Shown here: in pieces, positions 19,456 through 33,437 of the stretch | Position numbering within the stretch: position 1 is the stretch's first letter | Layout of the letters: every line of letters starts with the position of its first letter | Assembly: GCF_000190375.1 (NCBI RefSeq) | Contig: NZ_AEWG01000105.1 | Coordinates: forward strand, 1 to 64,000 | Reading direction: 5' to 3' | From: Rubrivivax benzoatilyticus JA2 = ATCC BAA-35 | GTDB taxonomy: Bacteria > Pseudomonadota > Gammaproteobacteria > Burkholderiales > Burkholderiaceae_C | Length of the DNA: 64,000 nt | Position numbers and translations under genes: made by a program | The notes under the pieces: generated by a model | Told to the model about the DNA's origin: nothing | The model's input: only the letters and a program-made list of their open reading frames with translations | Database searches by the model: none

Positions 19456-20121
19456 TCAGCCGCGCCGTGCGGCGTGTTCGCAGGCCGGGTCGTCGCAGAG
19501 TTCGCAGCGCCAGGGGCGGTCGGCCGCGTCGCGGCCGGCCAGGCGCGTGAACAGGCCGCGGCGCGGCGCGGCACGCTCGCGCAGCAGCGGCGCCAGCGCG
19601 TCGAGCGCGTTCTCCAGGCGTTCATCGCCGTCGCCGCAGACCAGCGCCCAGGCGAGGCCGTGGCGCGCCATCAGTTCGCGCAGCGTCGTGTCGACCGGGA
19701 TCCGCACCTGCGGGCCGTCGCGCTGCAGGCCGTCGGCCACCCAGGGCAGGTCCAGCGCGGTCAGCAGCGTCGCGCCGCAGCGCTCGCGCTGCCAGGCGCA
19801 GGCTTCGGCGTCGAGCGTGTCGTCGCCGAACAGCAGCCGGCTGTAGACCGCGGTCATCAGCGGCGTCGTGTCGGCGACAACGACGTCGGCGCCGGCCGCG
19901 GCGGCCTCGATCGTGTCGCGCTGGGCGCGTGCGATCGCGGCCTGCTCGTCGGCGCGCGGCGTGCGGCCGCGGGTCTCGCACCAGCTGCGCAGATGCTCGG
20001 GCACCCAGGCGCAGACCAGGCCGGTCTCGGCTTCGATGCGTGCGGCCAGCGTCTGCGCCAGCACCGTCTTGCCGGTGCTCTCGGCGCCGACGATGGCGAC
20101 GATCAGCGTGTCAGCGGCCAC
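19456..20121 (-). CDS. NadR-like ATPase/nicotinamide riboside kinase with Cys-rich tail
   Basis: 221 residues, AAA_28/NadR ribosylnicotinamide kinase-like domain. P-loop GAESTGKTVLAQTLA near residue 12, WVPEHLRSWCETRGR (NadR YAR/E motif position), and a VVADTTPLMTAVYS block. It overlaps the upstream pnuC by 11 bases; a nicotinamide riboside importer followed by its kinase is a classic NAD salvage pair, which supports the function. The C-terminus WRCELCDDPACEHAARRG has a CxxC-x4-CxH pattern absent from E. coli NadR and may bind zinc. The adenylyltransferase and repressor domains of full NadR are absent. GTG start. Confidence 0.82.
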   Translation of the reverse strand: MAADTLIVAIVGAESTGKTVLAQTLAARIEAETGLVCAWVPEHLRSWCETRGRTPRADEQAAIARAQRDTIEAAAAGADVVVADTTPLMTAVYSRLLFGDDTLDAEACAWQRERCGATLLTALDLPWVADGLQRDGPQVRIPVDTTLRELMARHGLAWALVCGDGDERLENALDALAPLLRERAAPRRGLFTRLAGRDAADRPWRCELCDDPACEHAARRG

Positions 20122-20752
20122 GGTGCTCCTGCGCCAGGCGGTGCCAGGCGCGCCAGCCGAAGGCCGCCATCACCGCGAACACCGCGTACAGCAGCACCGT
20201 CAGCCACAGCCCCTTGACGGCGAAAAGCACGACGCTGACGACGTTGACCGCGATCCACACCGGCCAGTTCTCGACCAGCTTGCGGCCGAGCAGAAGCTGG
20301 CCGGCGACGCTGCCGACGGTGGGCAAGGCGTCCAGCCAGGGCACGTCGCTGTCGGTGGCGTGGTCCAGCAGCAGCGCCAGCGCCGGCCAGGCCAGCGCGG
20401 TGGCGAGCAGCGCACGCCGCCGCGCCGCCGGCGTCAGCCGGTGCACGACCAGCGGGCCGCCGTCGTCGCCGCGGCCGCGCAGCCACTGCCACCAGCCCCA
20501 GAAGGCCACGGCGATGAAGAAGAACTGCAGCGAGGCTTCGCCGTAGAGGCGGCTGTCGGCGAACAGCAACGCATATAGCAGCGAGCTGGCGATCGCCAGC
20601 GGCCAGGCCAGCGGGTTCACGCGCAGGTTGCACAGCACCATCCAGACGCCGAGCGCGAAGGCCACGAGCTCCAGCCACGTCACCGGGCTGCCCAGCAGCG
20701 TGAAGGCCACGCGCAGCAGCGGCTGCGCGGGCGCGAGGACCGCTTCGATCAC
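20111..20752 (-). CDS. pnuC: PnuC family nicotinamide riboside transporter
   Basis: 213 residues, about seven membrane helices. PnuC signatures: WLELVAFALGVWMVLCN, NPLAWPLAIASSLLYALLFADSRLYGEASLQ and the ENWPVWIAVNVVSVVLFAVKGL region (WxxxN motif). It takes up nicotinamide riboside by facilitated diffusion, driven by phosphorylation by the kinase encoded next. GTG start at 20752, 13 bases after ftsB. The position at the end of an eno-ftsB run is a lineage-specific addition to that operon (inference). Confidence 0.93.
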   Translation of the reverse strand: MIEAVLAPAQPLLRVAFTLLGSPVTWLELVAFALGVWMVLCNLRVNPLAWPLAIASSLLYALLFADSRLYGEASLQFFFIAVAFWGWWQWLRGRGDDGGPLVVHRLTPAARRRALLATALAWPALALLLDHATDSDVPWLDALPTVGSVAGQLLLGRKLVENWPVWIAVNVVSVVLFAVKGLWLTVLLYAVFAVMAAFGWRAWHRLAQEHRGR

Positions 20753-20765
20753 GTCGGGGACCGTC

Positions 20766-21044
20766 TCAGCGCCGGGGCGGCGCCACCTGCACCAGGATCT
20801 CGTCGGGCTTGACCATGCCGAGTTCGGCGCGTGCCTTCTCCTCGACCATCTCCAGCCCTTCCTTCAGGTCACTGACCTCGGCTTCCAGGCGCGCGTTGCG
20901 CTCGCGCGCCTGGTCGTTGGCCGCCTGCTGGGCGGCCAGCTGGGTGCGCAGGCTCATCGTGTAGGGAACGCTCGAGCGGCCGAACCAGAGGTCGGCCTGA
21001 ACGGCGGCGAGCAGCCCCGCCAGCACGAAACTGAGCCAGCGCAA
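20766..21044 (-). CDS. ftsB: Cell division protein FtsB
   Basis: 92 residues: one N-terminal membrane helix (WLSFVLAGLLAAVQADLWFG), then a periplasmic coiled coil (QLAAQQAANDQARERNARLEAEVSDL), as in the FtsQLB divisome complex. TTG start immediately after eno (4-base gap), so its translation is probably coupled to eno. The eno-ftsB order is conserved in many Proteobacteria. Confidence 0.92.
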   Translation of the reverse strand: MRWLSFVLAGLLAAVQADLWFGRSSVPYTMSLRTQLAAQQAANDQARERNARLEAEVSDLKEGLEMVEEKARAELGMVKPDEILVQVAPPRR

Positions 21045-21048
21045 GGGC

Positions 21049-25344
<4,296 letters not shown>

Positions 25345-25570
25345 GCATCAGGTGCCCTCTTGCACGGCAGGTGTCGGAGGGTTGAACGGGAAGCCGGTGC
25401 GCGGCGCGTCCACGATGACGCGCGGCAATTCCGGCGCTGCCCCCGCAACGGTCGGCGAGGTGCGGTCAGCAATGCAGCCACTGGTCCAGCGAGGACTGGG
25501 AAGGCGCTGACGGCTTCGGTCCACGGTCAAACCGTCGGACCGGCACTCGCGAGCCCGGATACCGGCCCGA
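25345..25570 (+). promoter_or_regulatory. Cobalamin (adenosylcobalamin) riboswitch
   Basis: The conserved blocks of the B12 element occur in order and spacing: GGTGCC near 25351, GGGAAGCCGGTG at 25388-25399, GCTGCCCCCGCAAC near 25436-25449, the B12 box AGCCACTGG at about 25476-25483, GGGAAGGCGC near 25498-25507, and the closing GAGCCCGGATACCGGCC at 25551-25567. It precedes btuB and the whole cob/btu operon. The expected action is to repress the operon when cobalamin is plentiful. No intrinsic terminator is evident downstream, so control of translation initiation is more likely than termination. Confidence 0.95.
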
Positions 25571-25737
25571 TGCCAGGGATGCCGGCGTCGCGGTGGGCGG
25601 CGCGCACGAACCCCCGCGGCCCGGAGTCCGTCTTGACGTCCGCCGGCGCGGGTGACATCGGGCGTGCCGCGTTCCAGGACGGCGGCTTGACTCATCGCTG
25701 GTCCGCACGGGGTGTGCGGCTGGAGGCCCGCTTGTCC
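25571..25737 (+). promoter_or_regulatory. btuB leader between riboswitch and start codon
   Basis: 167 bases without a gene. Just before the ribosome site, CCGCAC (25703-25708) can pair with GTGCGG (25714-25719). GGAGG at 25722-25726 is the ribosome site, with ATG at 25738 (11-base spacing) or an in-frame TTG at 25732 (5-base spacing). The long leader suits an expression platform that hides or frees GGAGG; the alternative pairing partner is not obvious by eye. Confidence 0.5.
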
Positions 25738-27588
25738 ATGTCCTGTTTCGACCGCCGCACCGTCGTCGCGGTCGCCTGTTCGTTTGTCGCCGCCACCGCG
25801 GCGGCGCAATCGTCCGAAACCATCGTCGTCACCGGCTCGCGCGAGCCGCTGGCCGTCTCGCGGCTGGCCGCCGACGTCGTCGTGATCGACGGCGACACGC
25901 TGCGTGCCTCGGGCGCCACGTCGCTGGCCGACCTGCTGCGCGAGCAGGCCGGCGTGCAGCTGTCGCGCAGCGGCGGCCCCGGCGGCGCCACCTCGGTGAT
26001 GATCCGCGGCGCCTCGGGCAGCCAGACCGTCGTGCTGGTCGATGGCGTGCGCATCGGCTCGGCGACGCTGGCCGACCCGTCGGTGCAGGCGCTGCCGCTG
26101 GCGCAGATCGAGCGTGTCGAGGTGCTGCGCGGCCCCGGCTCCAGCCTCTACGGCGCCGACGCCGTCGGGGGTGTCATCAACATCGTCACGCGCCGCGCCG
26201 ACGCCGGCCTGCGTTTCGACGCCGCCGCCGCGTTCGGCGGCCGCGGCGCACGCGAGCTGTCGGCCGGTGCCAGCGGCAGCTTCGGCGCCTGGGACTTCGC
26301 CGCGTCGCTGGCCCGGCAGCACGACGACGGCGACAGCGCGCTGCGCCCCGGCGATCCGTACGGCAACTACAACGCCGACGACGACGGCTACACGCGCGAC
26401 AGCGGCCAGGCGCGCATCGGCTTCACGCCGGCGCCGGGCCACCGCATCGGCCTGTCGCTGCTGCGCAGCCGGCTGGAAACCCAGATCGACAGCACCGAGT
26501 ACGCGCCGCCGAACTACGCCCCCGACAACACGCCGGACTTCCGCGACCAGCTCGACGTCGACGCCACCGCGCTCGACTGGCGCGGCACGCTCGCGCCGGG
26601 CCTGGTTGCGACACTGCGGGTCGACCGCGCGGTCGACGAGTCGCGCAGCGGCGAGGCGGTGGTCTACCGTTACCGCACCACGCGTGACCACGCGCTCGCG
26701 CAGTTGGCTTGGGAGACCGGCGTCGCCGGCCAGATCGTCGCCGCCGTCGAGCGTCTGGAAGAAGACGCCAAGACCGACAGCTACCGCGGTGATCGCGACA
26801 CCGACAGTGCCGTGCTGTCCTGGACGGGCAGCGCCGGCCGTTACTCGTGGCAGGCCGACCTGCGCCGTGACGACAGCTCAGACTATGGCGCCCAAACCAC
26901 CGGCCGCCTGGGCGGCAGCTTCGCGCTGACGCCCGCCTGGCGCTTGCGTGCGCTGGCCGGCAACAGCTTCCGCGCGCCGTCGTTCAACGACTTGCTGTAC
27001 CCCGGCTACGGCGTGCCGGGCATCAAGCCGGAACGCGGGCGCAGCGTCGAGTTCGGCGTCGAGTGGGCCGCCGATGGCGACCGCGCCGCCCTGACGGTCT
27101 TCCGCAACCGGCTGAAGAACCTGATCGGGCCGGCCAAGGGCAGCCTGTGTCCTGACGACCCCCTCTACGCTTTTGGCTGCGTCGCCAACACTTCCCGCGC
27201 CCGTCTGCAGGGCGCGACGCTGTCGGGCGCCAAGGCGCTGGGCGACTGGTCGCTGCGCGCCCAGGTCGACTTCCTCGACGCCAAGAACGAGGACACCGGC
27301 GCCCGCCTGACGCGCCGTGCGGCGCACCAGGAGACGCTGGGCCTCGACTGGCGCCACGGCGTTTGGAACGCCGGGGCCAGCGTGCTGCACGTCGGCGCCC
27401 GGCCCGACAGCCGCGAACTCGGCGCCGAGACCACGCTGGACCTGAAGGCCGGCTGGCGCTTCGCCAAGGGCTGGACGCTGGAGAGCCGGCTGCTGAACGC
27501 GACCGACGAGAACCTCGAGCCCTCGGCCTACTACCGCGGCCCGGCCCGGCAGTTCTGGCTCGGCCTGCGCTACGAAGGCGGCGTCTGA
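25738..27588 (+). CDS. btuB: TonB-dependent vitamin B12 receptor BtuB
   Basis: 616 residues, outer membrane. Signal peptide to about residue 22 (VAATAAAQ), TonB-box-like ETIVVTG, plug domain with SGGPGGATSVMIRGASGSQTVVLVDGVRIG, IERVEVLRGPGSSLYGADAVGGVINIVT, then a barrel ending RQFWLGLRYEGGV. The barrel has an Asp-rich loop near residues 201-220 (NYNADDDGYTRD), matching the calcium/B12-binding loops of BtuB. Riboswitch control and cob/btu neighbours make the substrate clear. The ATG is chosen; TTG two codons upstream is possible. Confidence 0.95.
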   Translation: MSCFDRRTVVAVACSFVAATAAAQSSETIVVTGSREPLAVSRLAADVVVIDGDTLRASGATSLADLLREQAGVQLSRSGGPGGATSVMIRGASGSQTVVLVDGVRIGSATLADPSVQALPLAQIERVEVLRGPGSSLYGADAVGGVINIVTRRADAGLRFDAAAAFGGRGARELSAGASGSFGAWDFAASLARQHDDGDSALRPGDPYGNYNADDDGYTRDSGQARIGFTPAPGHRIGLSLLRSRLETQIDSTEYAPPNYAPDNTPDFRDQLDVDATALDWRGTLAPGLVATLRVDRAVDESRSGEAVVYRYRTTRDHALAQLAWETGVAGQIVAAVERLEEDAKTDSYRGDRDTDSAVLSWTGSAGRYSWQADLRRDDSSDYGAQTTGRLGGSFALTPAWRLRALAGNSFRAPSFNDLLYPGYGVPGIKPERGRSVEFGVEWAADGDRAALTVFRNRLKNLIGPAKGSLCPDDPLYAFGCVANTSRARLQGATLSGAKALGDWSLRAQVDFLDAKNEDTGARLTRRAAHQETLGLDWRHGVWNAGASVLHVGARPDSRELGAETTLDLKAGWRFAKGWTLESRLLNATDENLEPSAYYRGPARQFWLGLRYEGGV

Positions 27589-27610
27589 CGCCGCACACCC
27601 GGGGCGGACG

Positions 27611-28159
27611 ATGCACGAGCTGATCCTCGGCGGCGCCAAGAGCGGCAAGTCGCGCTGCGCCGAAACACGCGCGGCGCACTGGCTCGCGCTGCCGGGGCAC
27701 GGCGCCGTGCTCGTCGCCACCGCGATGGCCGGCGACGACGAGATGCGCGCGCGCATCGAGCGTCACCGCGCCGACCGTGCCGCCCGCGTGCCGGGGCTGG
27801 CCACGCGCGAGGAGCCGCGTGCGCTGGCCGCCGTGCTGCGCGAGGAGTCGCTGCCCGGGCGCATGGTCGTCGTCGACTGCCTGACGCTGTGGCTCACCGG
27901 CCTGCTGATGCCGCTGGACGGCGCGCCGGTCGACGACCCGGCGGCCGAGGTCGACGCGCTCGTCGACGCGCTGGCCGCCGCGCGCGGCCCGGTGGTGCTC
28001 GTGTCCAACGAGATCGGCCTGGGCGTGACGCCGATGTCGCGCCAGGCGCGGCGCTTCGTCGACGAACTCGGCCGGCTGCACCAGCGCGTGGCCGCGGCCA
28101 GCACCCGCGTGACGCTGATGGTCGCCGGGCTGGAACTGCCGCTGAAGGGGCCGCGATGA
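27611..28159 (+). CDS. cobU: Adenosylcobinamide kinase / adenosylcobinamide-phosphate guanylyltransferase
   Basis: 182 residues. Phosphorylates adenosylcobinamide and adds GMP to give AdoCbi-GDP. P-loop GGAKSGKSRCAE at residues 7-18, the MAGDDEMRARIERHRADR block carrying the nucleotidyl-acceptor His, VVVDCLTLWLTGLL, and SNEIGLGVTPMSRQARRF. Starts 22 bases after btuB and its stop overlaps btuF (ATGA). Confidence 0.97.
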   Translation: MHELILGGAKSGKSRCAETRAAHWLALPGHGAVLVATAMAGDDEMRARIERHRADRAARVPGLATREEPRALAAVLREESLPGRMVVVDCLTLWLTGLLMPLDGAPVDDPAAEVDALVDALAAARGPVVLVSNEIGLGVTPMSRQARRFVDELGRLHQRVAAASTRVTLMVAGLELPLKGPR

Positions 28160-29019
28160 AGCCGGTGCGCCGTCTGCTCCTGCTGCTGGCGCTGTGCGCC
28201 GGCGCCGCGACGGCCGCCGAGCCGCCGCGCGACGACCGCGGCGTGGCCTGGCAGGGCGGGCCGCCGCAGCGCATCGTCAGCCTGCTGCCCTCGCTGACCG
28301 AGACCGTCTGCGCGCTCGGCGCCTGCGCGCGCCTGGTCGGCGTCGACCGCTATTCCGACTGGCCGGCGCAGGTGAACGCGCTGCCCCGCCTGGGCGGGCT
28401 GGACGACGCCAGCGTCGAGCGCATCGTCGCGCTGCGCCCCGAACTCGTGCTCGCCGCGCGTTCGGCGCGGGTTGCCGAACGCCTGGAGGCGCTGGGGCTG
28501 AAGGTGATGGTCTTCGACTCGGACTCCCACGCCCAGGTGCGCCACTCGACCGATGCGCTGGCGCGCGTGCTCGGCCAGCCGCAGCGCGCGGCGCAGCTCT
28601 GGGCCTCGATCCACCGCGACGAGGCGGCGGCCGCGGCGCGCATCCCGCCGCGGCTGCGCGGGCGCAGCGTCTATTTCGAGGTCGACTCGACGCCGTACGC
28701 CGCCGGCCCCGGCTCGTTCATCGGCGAGACGCTGCAGCGCCTGGGGTTGCGCAACGTCGTGCCGGCCGAGTACGGCGCCTTCCCGCGCCTGAACCCCGAG
28801 TTCCTCGTGCGCAAGTCGCCGGACCTCGTGATGGCGGAGGATCGTGCGCTCGCGACGATGGCCGAGCGCCCGGGCTGGCACACGCTGCGCGCGCTGAAGG
28901 ACGGCCAGGCCTGCGGCTTCGAGCGCGAGCGCTACCTGCTGCTGATCCGTCCCGGCCCGCGCATGGGCGAGGCCGCGCTCGCCATCGCCGACTGCCTGGC
29001 CGGCCTGCCCGAGAAATGA
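28156..29019 (+). CDS. btuF: Cobalamin ABC transporter substrate-binding protein BtuF
   Basis: 287 residues, periplasmic, type III (helical backbone) binding protein. Signal peptide LLLLLALCAGAATA; RIVSLLPSLTETVCALG, LVGVDRYSDWPAQV, LGGLDDASVERIVALRPELVLA and the RGRSVYFEVDSTPYAAGPGSF region are typical of BtuF/FhuD proteins. Position between cobU and btuC with ATGA overlaps on both sides fixes the role. Confidence 0.95.
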   Translation: MKPVRRLLLLLALCAGAATAAEPPRDDRGVAWQGGPPQRIVSLLPSLTETVCALGACARLVGVDRYSDWPAQVNALPRLGGLDDASVERIVALRPELVLAARSARVAERLEALGLKVMVFDSDSHAQVRHSTDALARVLGQPQRAAQLWASIHRDEAAAAARIPPRLRGRSVYFEVDSTPYAAGPGSFIGETLQRLGLRNVVPAEYGAFPRLNPEFLVRKSPDLVMAEDRALATMAERPGWHTLRALKDGQACGFERERYLLLIRPGPRMGEAALAIADCLAGLPEK

Positions 29020-30037
29020 ACCCCGCGCTGGCCCTGGACCTGTCGCGCCGCCGCCGCCTGGTGGCGGGGCTGGCGCTGGCCGCGCTGGCGCTGTCGCTGC
29101 TCGGCCTGGCGGTCGGCAGCGAAGGCTGGAGCTGGCACTGGAGCGACGCCGACTCGGCGGTGCCGATGGAGCTGATCGTCGGCCAGATCCGCGCCCCGCG
29201 CACCATCGGTGCGCTGCTGGTCGGCGCGCTGCTGGGGCTGGCCGGCGCGATCGCGCAAGGGCTGTTCCGCAACCCGCTGGCCGATCCCTACCTGCTGGGC
29301 ACCGGCTCGGGAGCCTCGCTGGCGGTGGTCGCGGTGCTCGCCGCCAGCGCCATCGGCGGCCATGCGCTGGCGCTGGGCAGCGTCGAGTGGCTGGCGCGCA
29401 TCGGCCTCGTCGGTGCCGCCTTCGTCGGCGCGCTCGGCGGCGTGACGCTGACGCTGATGCTCGCCCGCGGCGCGCAGGAGCCGATGCGGCTGCTGCTGTC
29501 GGGCGTCGTCGTCGGCGTCGTGCTCGGCGCCGCCAGCGATCTGGTCACGACCTGGGTGCCCGACGCGTTGCGCGGCAAGCAGAGTTTCATGCTCGGCTCG
29601 ACCGGCTTCCTCGGCTGGCAGAGCGTGGCGCTGCTGGCCGTCGGCTTGGCGCTGGCGCTGCCGCCGGCCTGGCGCCTGGCGCGCGCGCTCGACGCGCTGG
29701 GCCTGGGCGAGGAGAGCGCCGCCAGCCTGGGGCTGGCGCTGCCGCGGCTGCGCCTGCTGCTGGTCGTGCTGCTGGCGCTGTGCACCGCGCTGGCGGTGTC
29801 GCAGGCCGGGCTGGTCGGTTTCGTCGGCCTGGTCTCGCCGCATCTGGTGCGCCGTTTCGCGCCGGCGCCGCAGCGCTTCATGCTGCCGGCCAGCGCCGCG
29901 GCCGGCGGCGTGCTGATGCTCGGCGCCGACGTGCTCGCCCGCGGGCTGATCGCGCCGCAGGAGCTGCCGGTCGGCGTGCTGACCGCGGTGCTCGGCGGCG
30001 GCTACCTGCTGTGGCTGCTGCACAAGCGGGGCGTGCG

Positions 30038-30041
<4 letters not shown>
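29016..30041 (+). CDS. btuC: Cobalamin ABC transporter permease BtuC
   Basis: 341 residues, about ten membrane helices, FecCD family. RAPRTIGALLVGALLGLAGAI, QGLFRNPLADPYLLGTGSGASL, and the coupling-loop region LGLALPRLRLLLV are typical; GLVGFVGLVSPHLVRRF precedes the last helices. ATGA overlap with btuF and GTGA overlap with btuD. Confidence 0.96.
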
Positions 30042-30796
<755 letters not shown>

Positions 30797-30806
30797 GCGA
30801 TTCGTG

Positions 30807-32279
30807 ATGGAAAAGAAGGCTAGGGCGCTGATCGTCTGGGGCACGACCAGCGGTGCCGGGAAAAGCTGGTTGGCCACCGCCTTGTGCCGCTGGGCCGCCC
30901 GCCGCGGTGTCGACGTCGCGCCGTTCAAGGCGCAGAACATGAGCAACAACGCGCGTGTCGTGCCGGCGCTGGACGGCGGCTGGGGCGAGATCGGCGCGGC
31001 GCAGTACTTCCAGGCGCTGGCCGCCGGGCTGGCGCCGTCGGTCGAGCACAACCCGGTGCTGCTCAAGCCCGAGCGCGACACCGCCAGCCAGGTGCTGCTG
31101 CACGGCCGTGTCGAGCCGGGGCTGTCGCGCGCCGGCTGGCGCGAACGCAGCGAGCTGCTGGCCGCGACCGCGCGCGACAGCCTGGAGCGGCTGCAGCGCC
31201 GCCACGAGCTGCTGATCATCGAAGGCGCCGGCTCGCCGGCCGAGACCAACCTGGCGCCGCACGACTACGTCAACCTGCAGACCGCGCGCTGGGCCGAGGC
31301 GCAGGCGCTGCTGGTCACCGACATCGACCGCGGCGGCGCCTTCGCGCACCTGTTCGGCACCTGGGCACTGCTGCCCGAGGACCTGAAGCCTCAGCTCGCC
31401 GGCTTCGTGCTCAACCGCTTCCGCGGCGACCCGTCGCTGCTGGCGCCGGCGCCGCAGCAGCTGGAGGACCGCACCGGCGTGCCGACGCTGGCCGTCGTGC
31501 CGATGTGGCGCGACCACGGCCTGCCCGAGGAGGACGGCATGCTGCACGACGCGCCGCAGGGCCGCGGCGCGGCGCGCCGGCGCGTCGCCATCGTCGCCTA
31601 CCCGCACATCAGCAACCTCGACGAGTTCCAGCCGCTGGCGCGCATCGACGGTCTGCGCCTGCTGTGGGCGCGCGACGCCGCGGCGCTGGAAGGCGTGGAC
31701 TGCATCATCCTGCCGGGCTCCAAGCAGGTCAGCGGCGACCTGGCCTGGCTGCGCCGGCACGGCCTCGACGCGGCGATCGCCCGCCACGCCGCCGCCGGCG
31801 GGCCGGTGCTGGGCGTCTGCGGCGGGTTGCAGATGCTGGGCCAGACGCTGGCCGACCCCGAGGGCCATGACGGCGAGGTCGGCTTCTCGGCGCCGGGCCT
31901 GGGCCTGCTGCCGCTGGCCACCGGCTTCGTCGCCGACAAGCACGTGCAGCCGGCGCGGGTGCGTTTCGGTGCCGCCGACGGTGCCTGGGGCGCGCTGGCC
32001 GGCGTCGATGCCGCCGGCTACGAGATCCACTGCGGCCGCACGGTGGCGCTGTCCGACGCCGCGCGGCCGGTGCTGCACGACCCGGCGGGCCAGCCGATCG
32101 GCTGGCAGCGCGGCAACGTGCTGGGCGTCTACGCGCATGGCCTGTTCGAGTCGCCGAACGTGCTGCGGGCGCTGTACGGCGACACCGTGCCGACGCTGCA
32201 GAGCGTCTTCGAAGGCCTGGCCGACCACGTCGAGGCGGCGTTCACGCCCGGCACTCTCGAAAGGCTGCTGCTGGGTTGA
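30807..32279 (+). CDS. cobQ: Cobyric acid synthase
   Basis: Amidates adenosylcobyrinic acid a,c-diamide at four side chains. 490 residues. N-terminal DRTG/BioD-like ATPase (VWGTTSGAGKSWLATALCRW, FKAQNMSNNARV, IIEGAGSPAETNL); C-terminal class I glutaminase with nucleophile Cys in VLGVCGGLQMLG and catalytic His in VYAHGLFES. It follows btuD by 10 bases. Its presence shows the operon includes a biosynthetic step as well as salvage. Confidence 0.97.
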   Translation: MEKKARALIVWGTTSGAGKSWLATALCRWAARRGVDVAPFKAQNMSNNARVVPALDGGWGEIGAAQYFQALAAGLAPSVEHNPVLLKPERDTASQVLLHGRVEPGLSRAGWRERSELLAATARDSLERLQRRHELLIIEGAGSPAETNLAPHDYVNLQTARWAEAQALLVTDIDRGGAFAHLFGTWALLPEDLKPQLAGFVLNRFRGDPSLLAPAPQQLEDRTGVPTLAVVPMWRDHGLPEEDGMLHDAPQGRGAARRRVAIVAYPHISNLDEFQPLARIDGLRLLWARDAAALEGVDCIILPGSKQVSGDLAWLRRHGLDAAIARHAAAGGPVLGVCGGLQMLGQTLADPEGHDGEVGFSAPGLGLLPLATGFVADKHVQPARVRFGAADGAWGALAGVDAAGYEIHCGRTVALSDAARPVLHDPAGQPIGWQRGNVLGVYAHGLFESPNVLRALYGDTVPTLQSVFEGLADHVEAAFTPGTLERLLLG

Positions 32280-32408
32280 GATCGGCGGCGCCGTGGCCTC
32301 GCAGGACGGCCGGCGTCGTGTCCACCTGTCCTGTGTCATGCGCGGCGGCGGCCCGATGTCCGCCGGCCGCTGCTTCCATCGTCGTGCCGCCTCGGCGGCC
32401 TGTGCTCC
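32280..32408 (+). other. Intergenic spacer inside the cobalamin operon
   Basis: 129 bases between cobQ and cobT, the only sizeable gap in an operon whose other junctions mostly overlap. It is C/G-rich with no hairpin-plus-T-run terminator and no recognised site. It could hold an internal promoter. Confidence 0.3.
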
Positions 32409-33437
32409 ATGAACTTCTCCGTCCCCGACTTCCAAGACTCCGAACTCGCCGCGCGCGTGCAGCACCGGCTCGACCAGAAAACCAAGCCGCAGGGCTCGCT
32501 CGGCCGCATCGAGACCGTCGCGCTGCAGATGGCGCTGGTTCAGGGCCGCGAGAACCCGCGCCTGGACGCGCCGCAGCTGGTCATCTTCGCCGGTGACCAC
32601 GGCATCGCCGCGCAGGGCGTGTCGGCCTTCCCGCAGGAAGTGACGGTGCAGATGGTGCACAACATGCTGGCCGGCGGCGCCGCGATCTCGGTGCTGGCGC
32701 GCCAGCACGGCCTGGCGCTGACGGTGCTGGACTGCGGCGTGAAGGAGGACTTCGCGCCGGCGCCCGGCCTCGTGGCGTCCAAGTGCTGCCACGGCAGCGC
32801 CGACAGCACCGTCGCCCCGGCGCTGACCGAGGCCCAGTGCGAGGCCGCGATCGCCAACGGCGCGGCCTTCGTGCGCGACCTGCCGGGCAACGTGCTGCTG
32901 CTCGGCGAGATGGGCATCGCCAACACCTCGCCGGCGGCGCTGCTGATGGCGCGTCTGACCGGGCTGTCGATCGAGCAGTGCGCCGGCCGCGGCACCGGTC
33001 TGGACCCGGCCGGCGTCGCCCACAAGCTGGCGGTGCTGCAGCGGGCGCTGGACCGCCACCCCGACGCGACGACGCCGATGGCCGCGCTGGCGGCGCTCGG
33101 CGGCCCGGAGATCGCGACCATGGTCGGCGCCGTGCTGCAGGCCGCGGCGCTGCGCCGCCTGATCGTCGTCGACGGCTTCATCACCACCTCGGCGGTGGCG
33201 GTGGCCGCGGCGATCGAGCCGCGCATCCTCGGCGCCTGCGTGTTCTCGCACGGCTCGGCCGAGAACGGCCACGGCCGCTGGCTGCAACTGCTGGGCGCGC
33301 GCCCGCTGGTCGACCTGGGCCTGCGCCTGGGTGAAGGCTCGGGCGCGGCGCTGGCCTGGCCGCTGATCAAGTCGGCCGAGCTGATCCTGGCCGAGATGGC
33401 GAGCTTCGAATCGGCGCAGGTCAGCAGTGCTGCATGA
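32409..33437 (+). CDS. cobT: Nicotinate-nucleotide--dimethylbenzimidazole phosphoribosyltransferase
   Basis: Makes alpha-ribazole phosphate, the lower ligand precursor. 342 residues. KTKPQGSLGRIE, FAGDHGIAAQGVSAFPQEVT, GEMGIANTSPAAL, GRGTGLD and the catalytic Glu region near the C-terminus (RLGEGSGAALAWPLI) are present. Its end overlaps cobS by 11 bases. Confidence 0.97.
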   Translation: MNFSVPDFQDSELAARVQHRLDQKTKPQGSLGRIETVALQMALVQGRENPRLDAPQLVIFAGDHGIAAQGVSAFPQEVTVQMVHNMLAGGAAISVLARQHGLALTVLDCGVKEDFAPAPGLVASKCCHGSADSTVAPALTEAQCEAAIANGAAFVRDLPGNVLLLGEMGIANTSPAALLMARLTGLSIEQCAGRGTGLDPAGVAHKLAVLQRALDRHPDATTPMAALAALGGPEIATMVGAVLQAAALRRLIVVDGFITTSAVAVAAAIEPRILGACVFSHGSAENGHGRWLQLLGARPLVDLGLRLGEGSGAALAWPLIKSAELILAEMASFESAQVSSAA

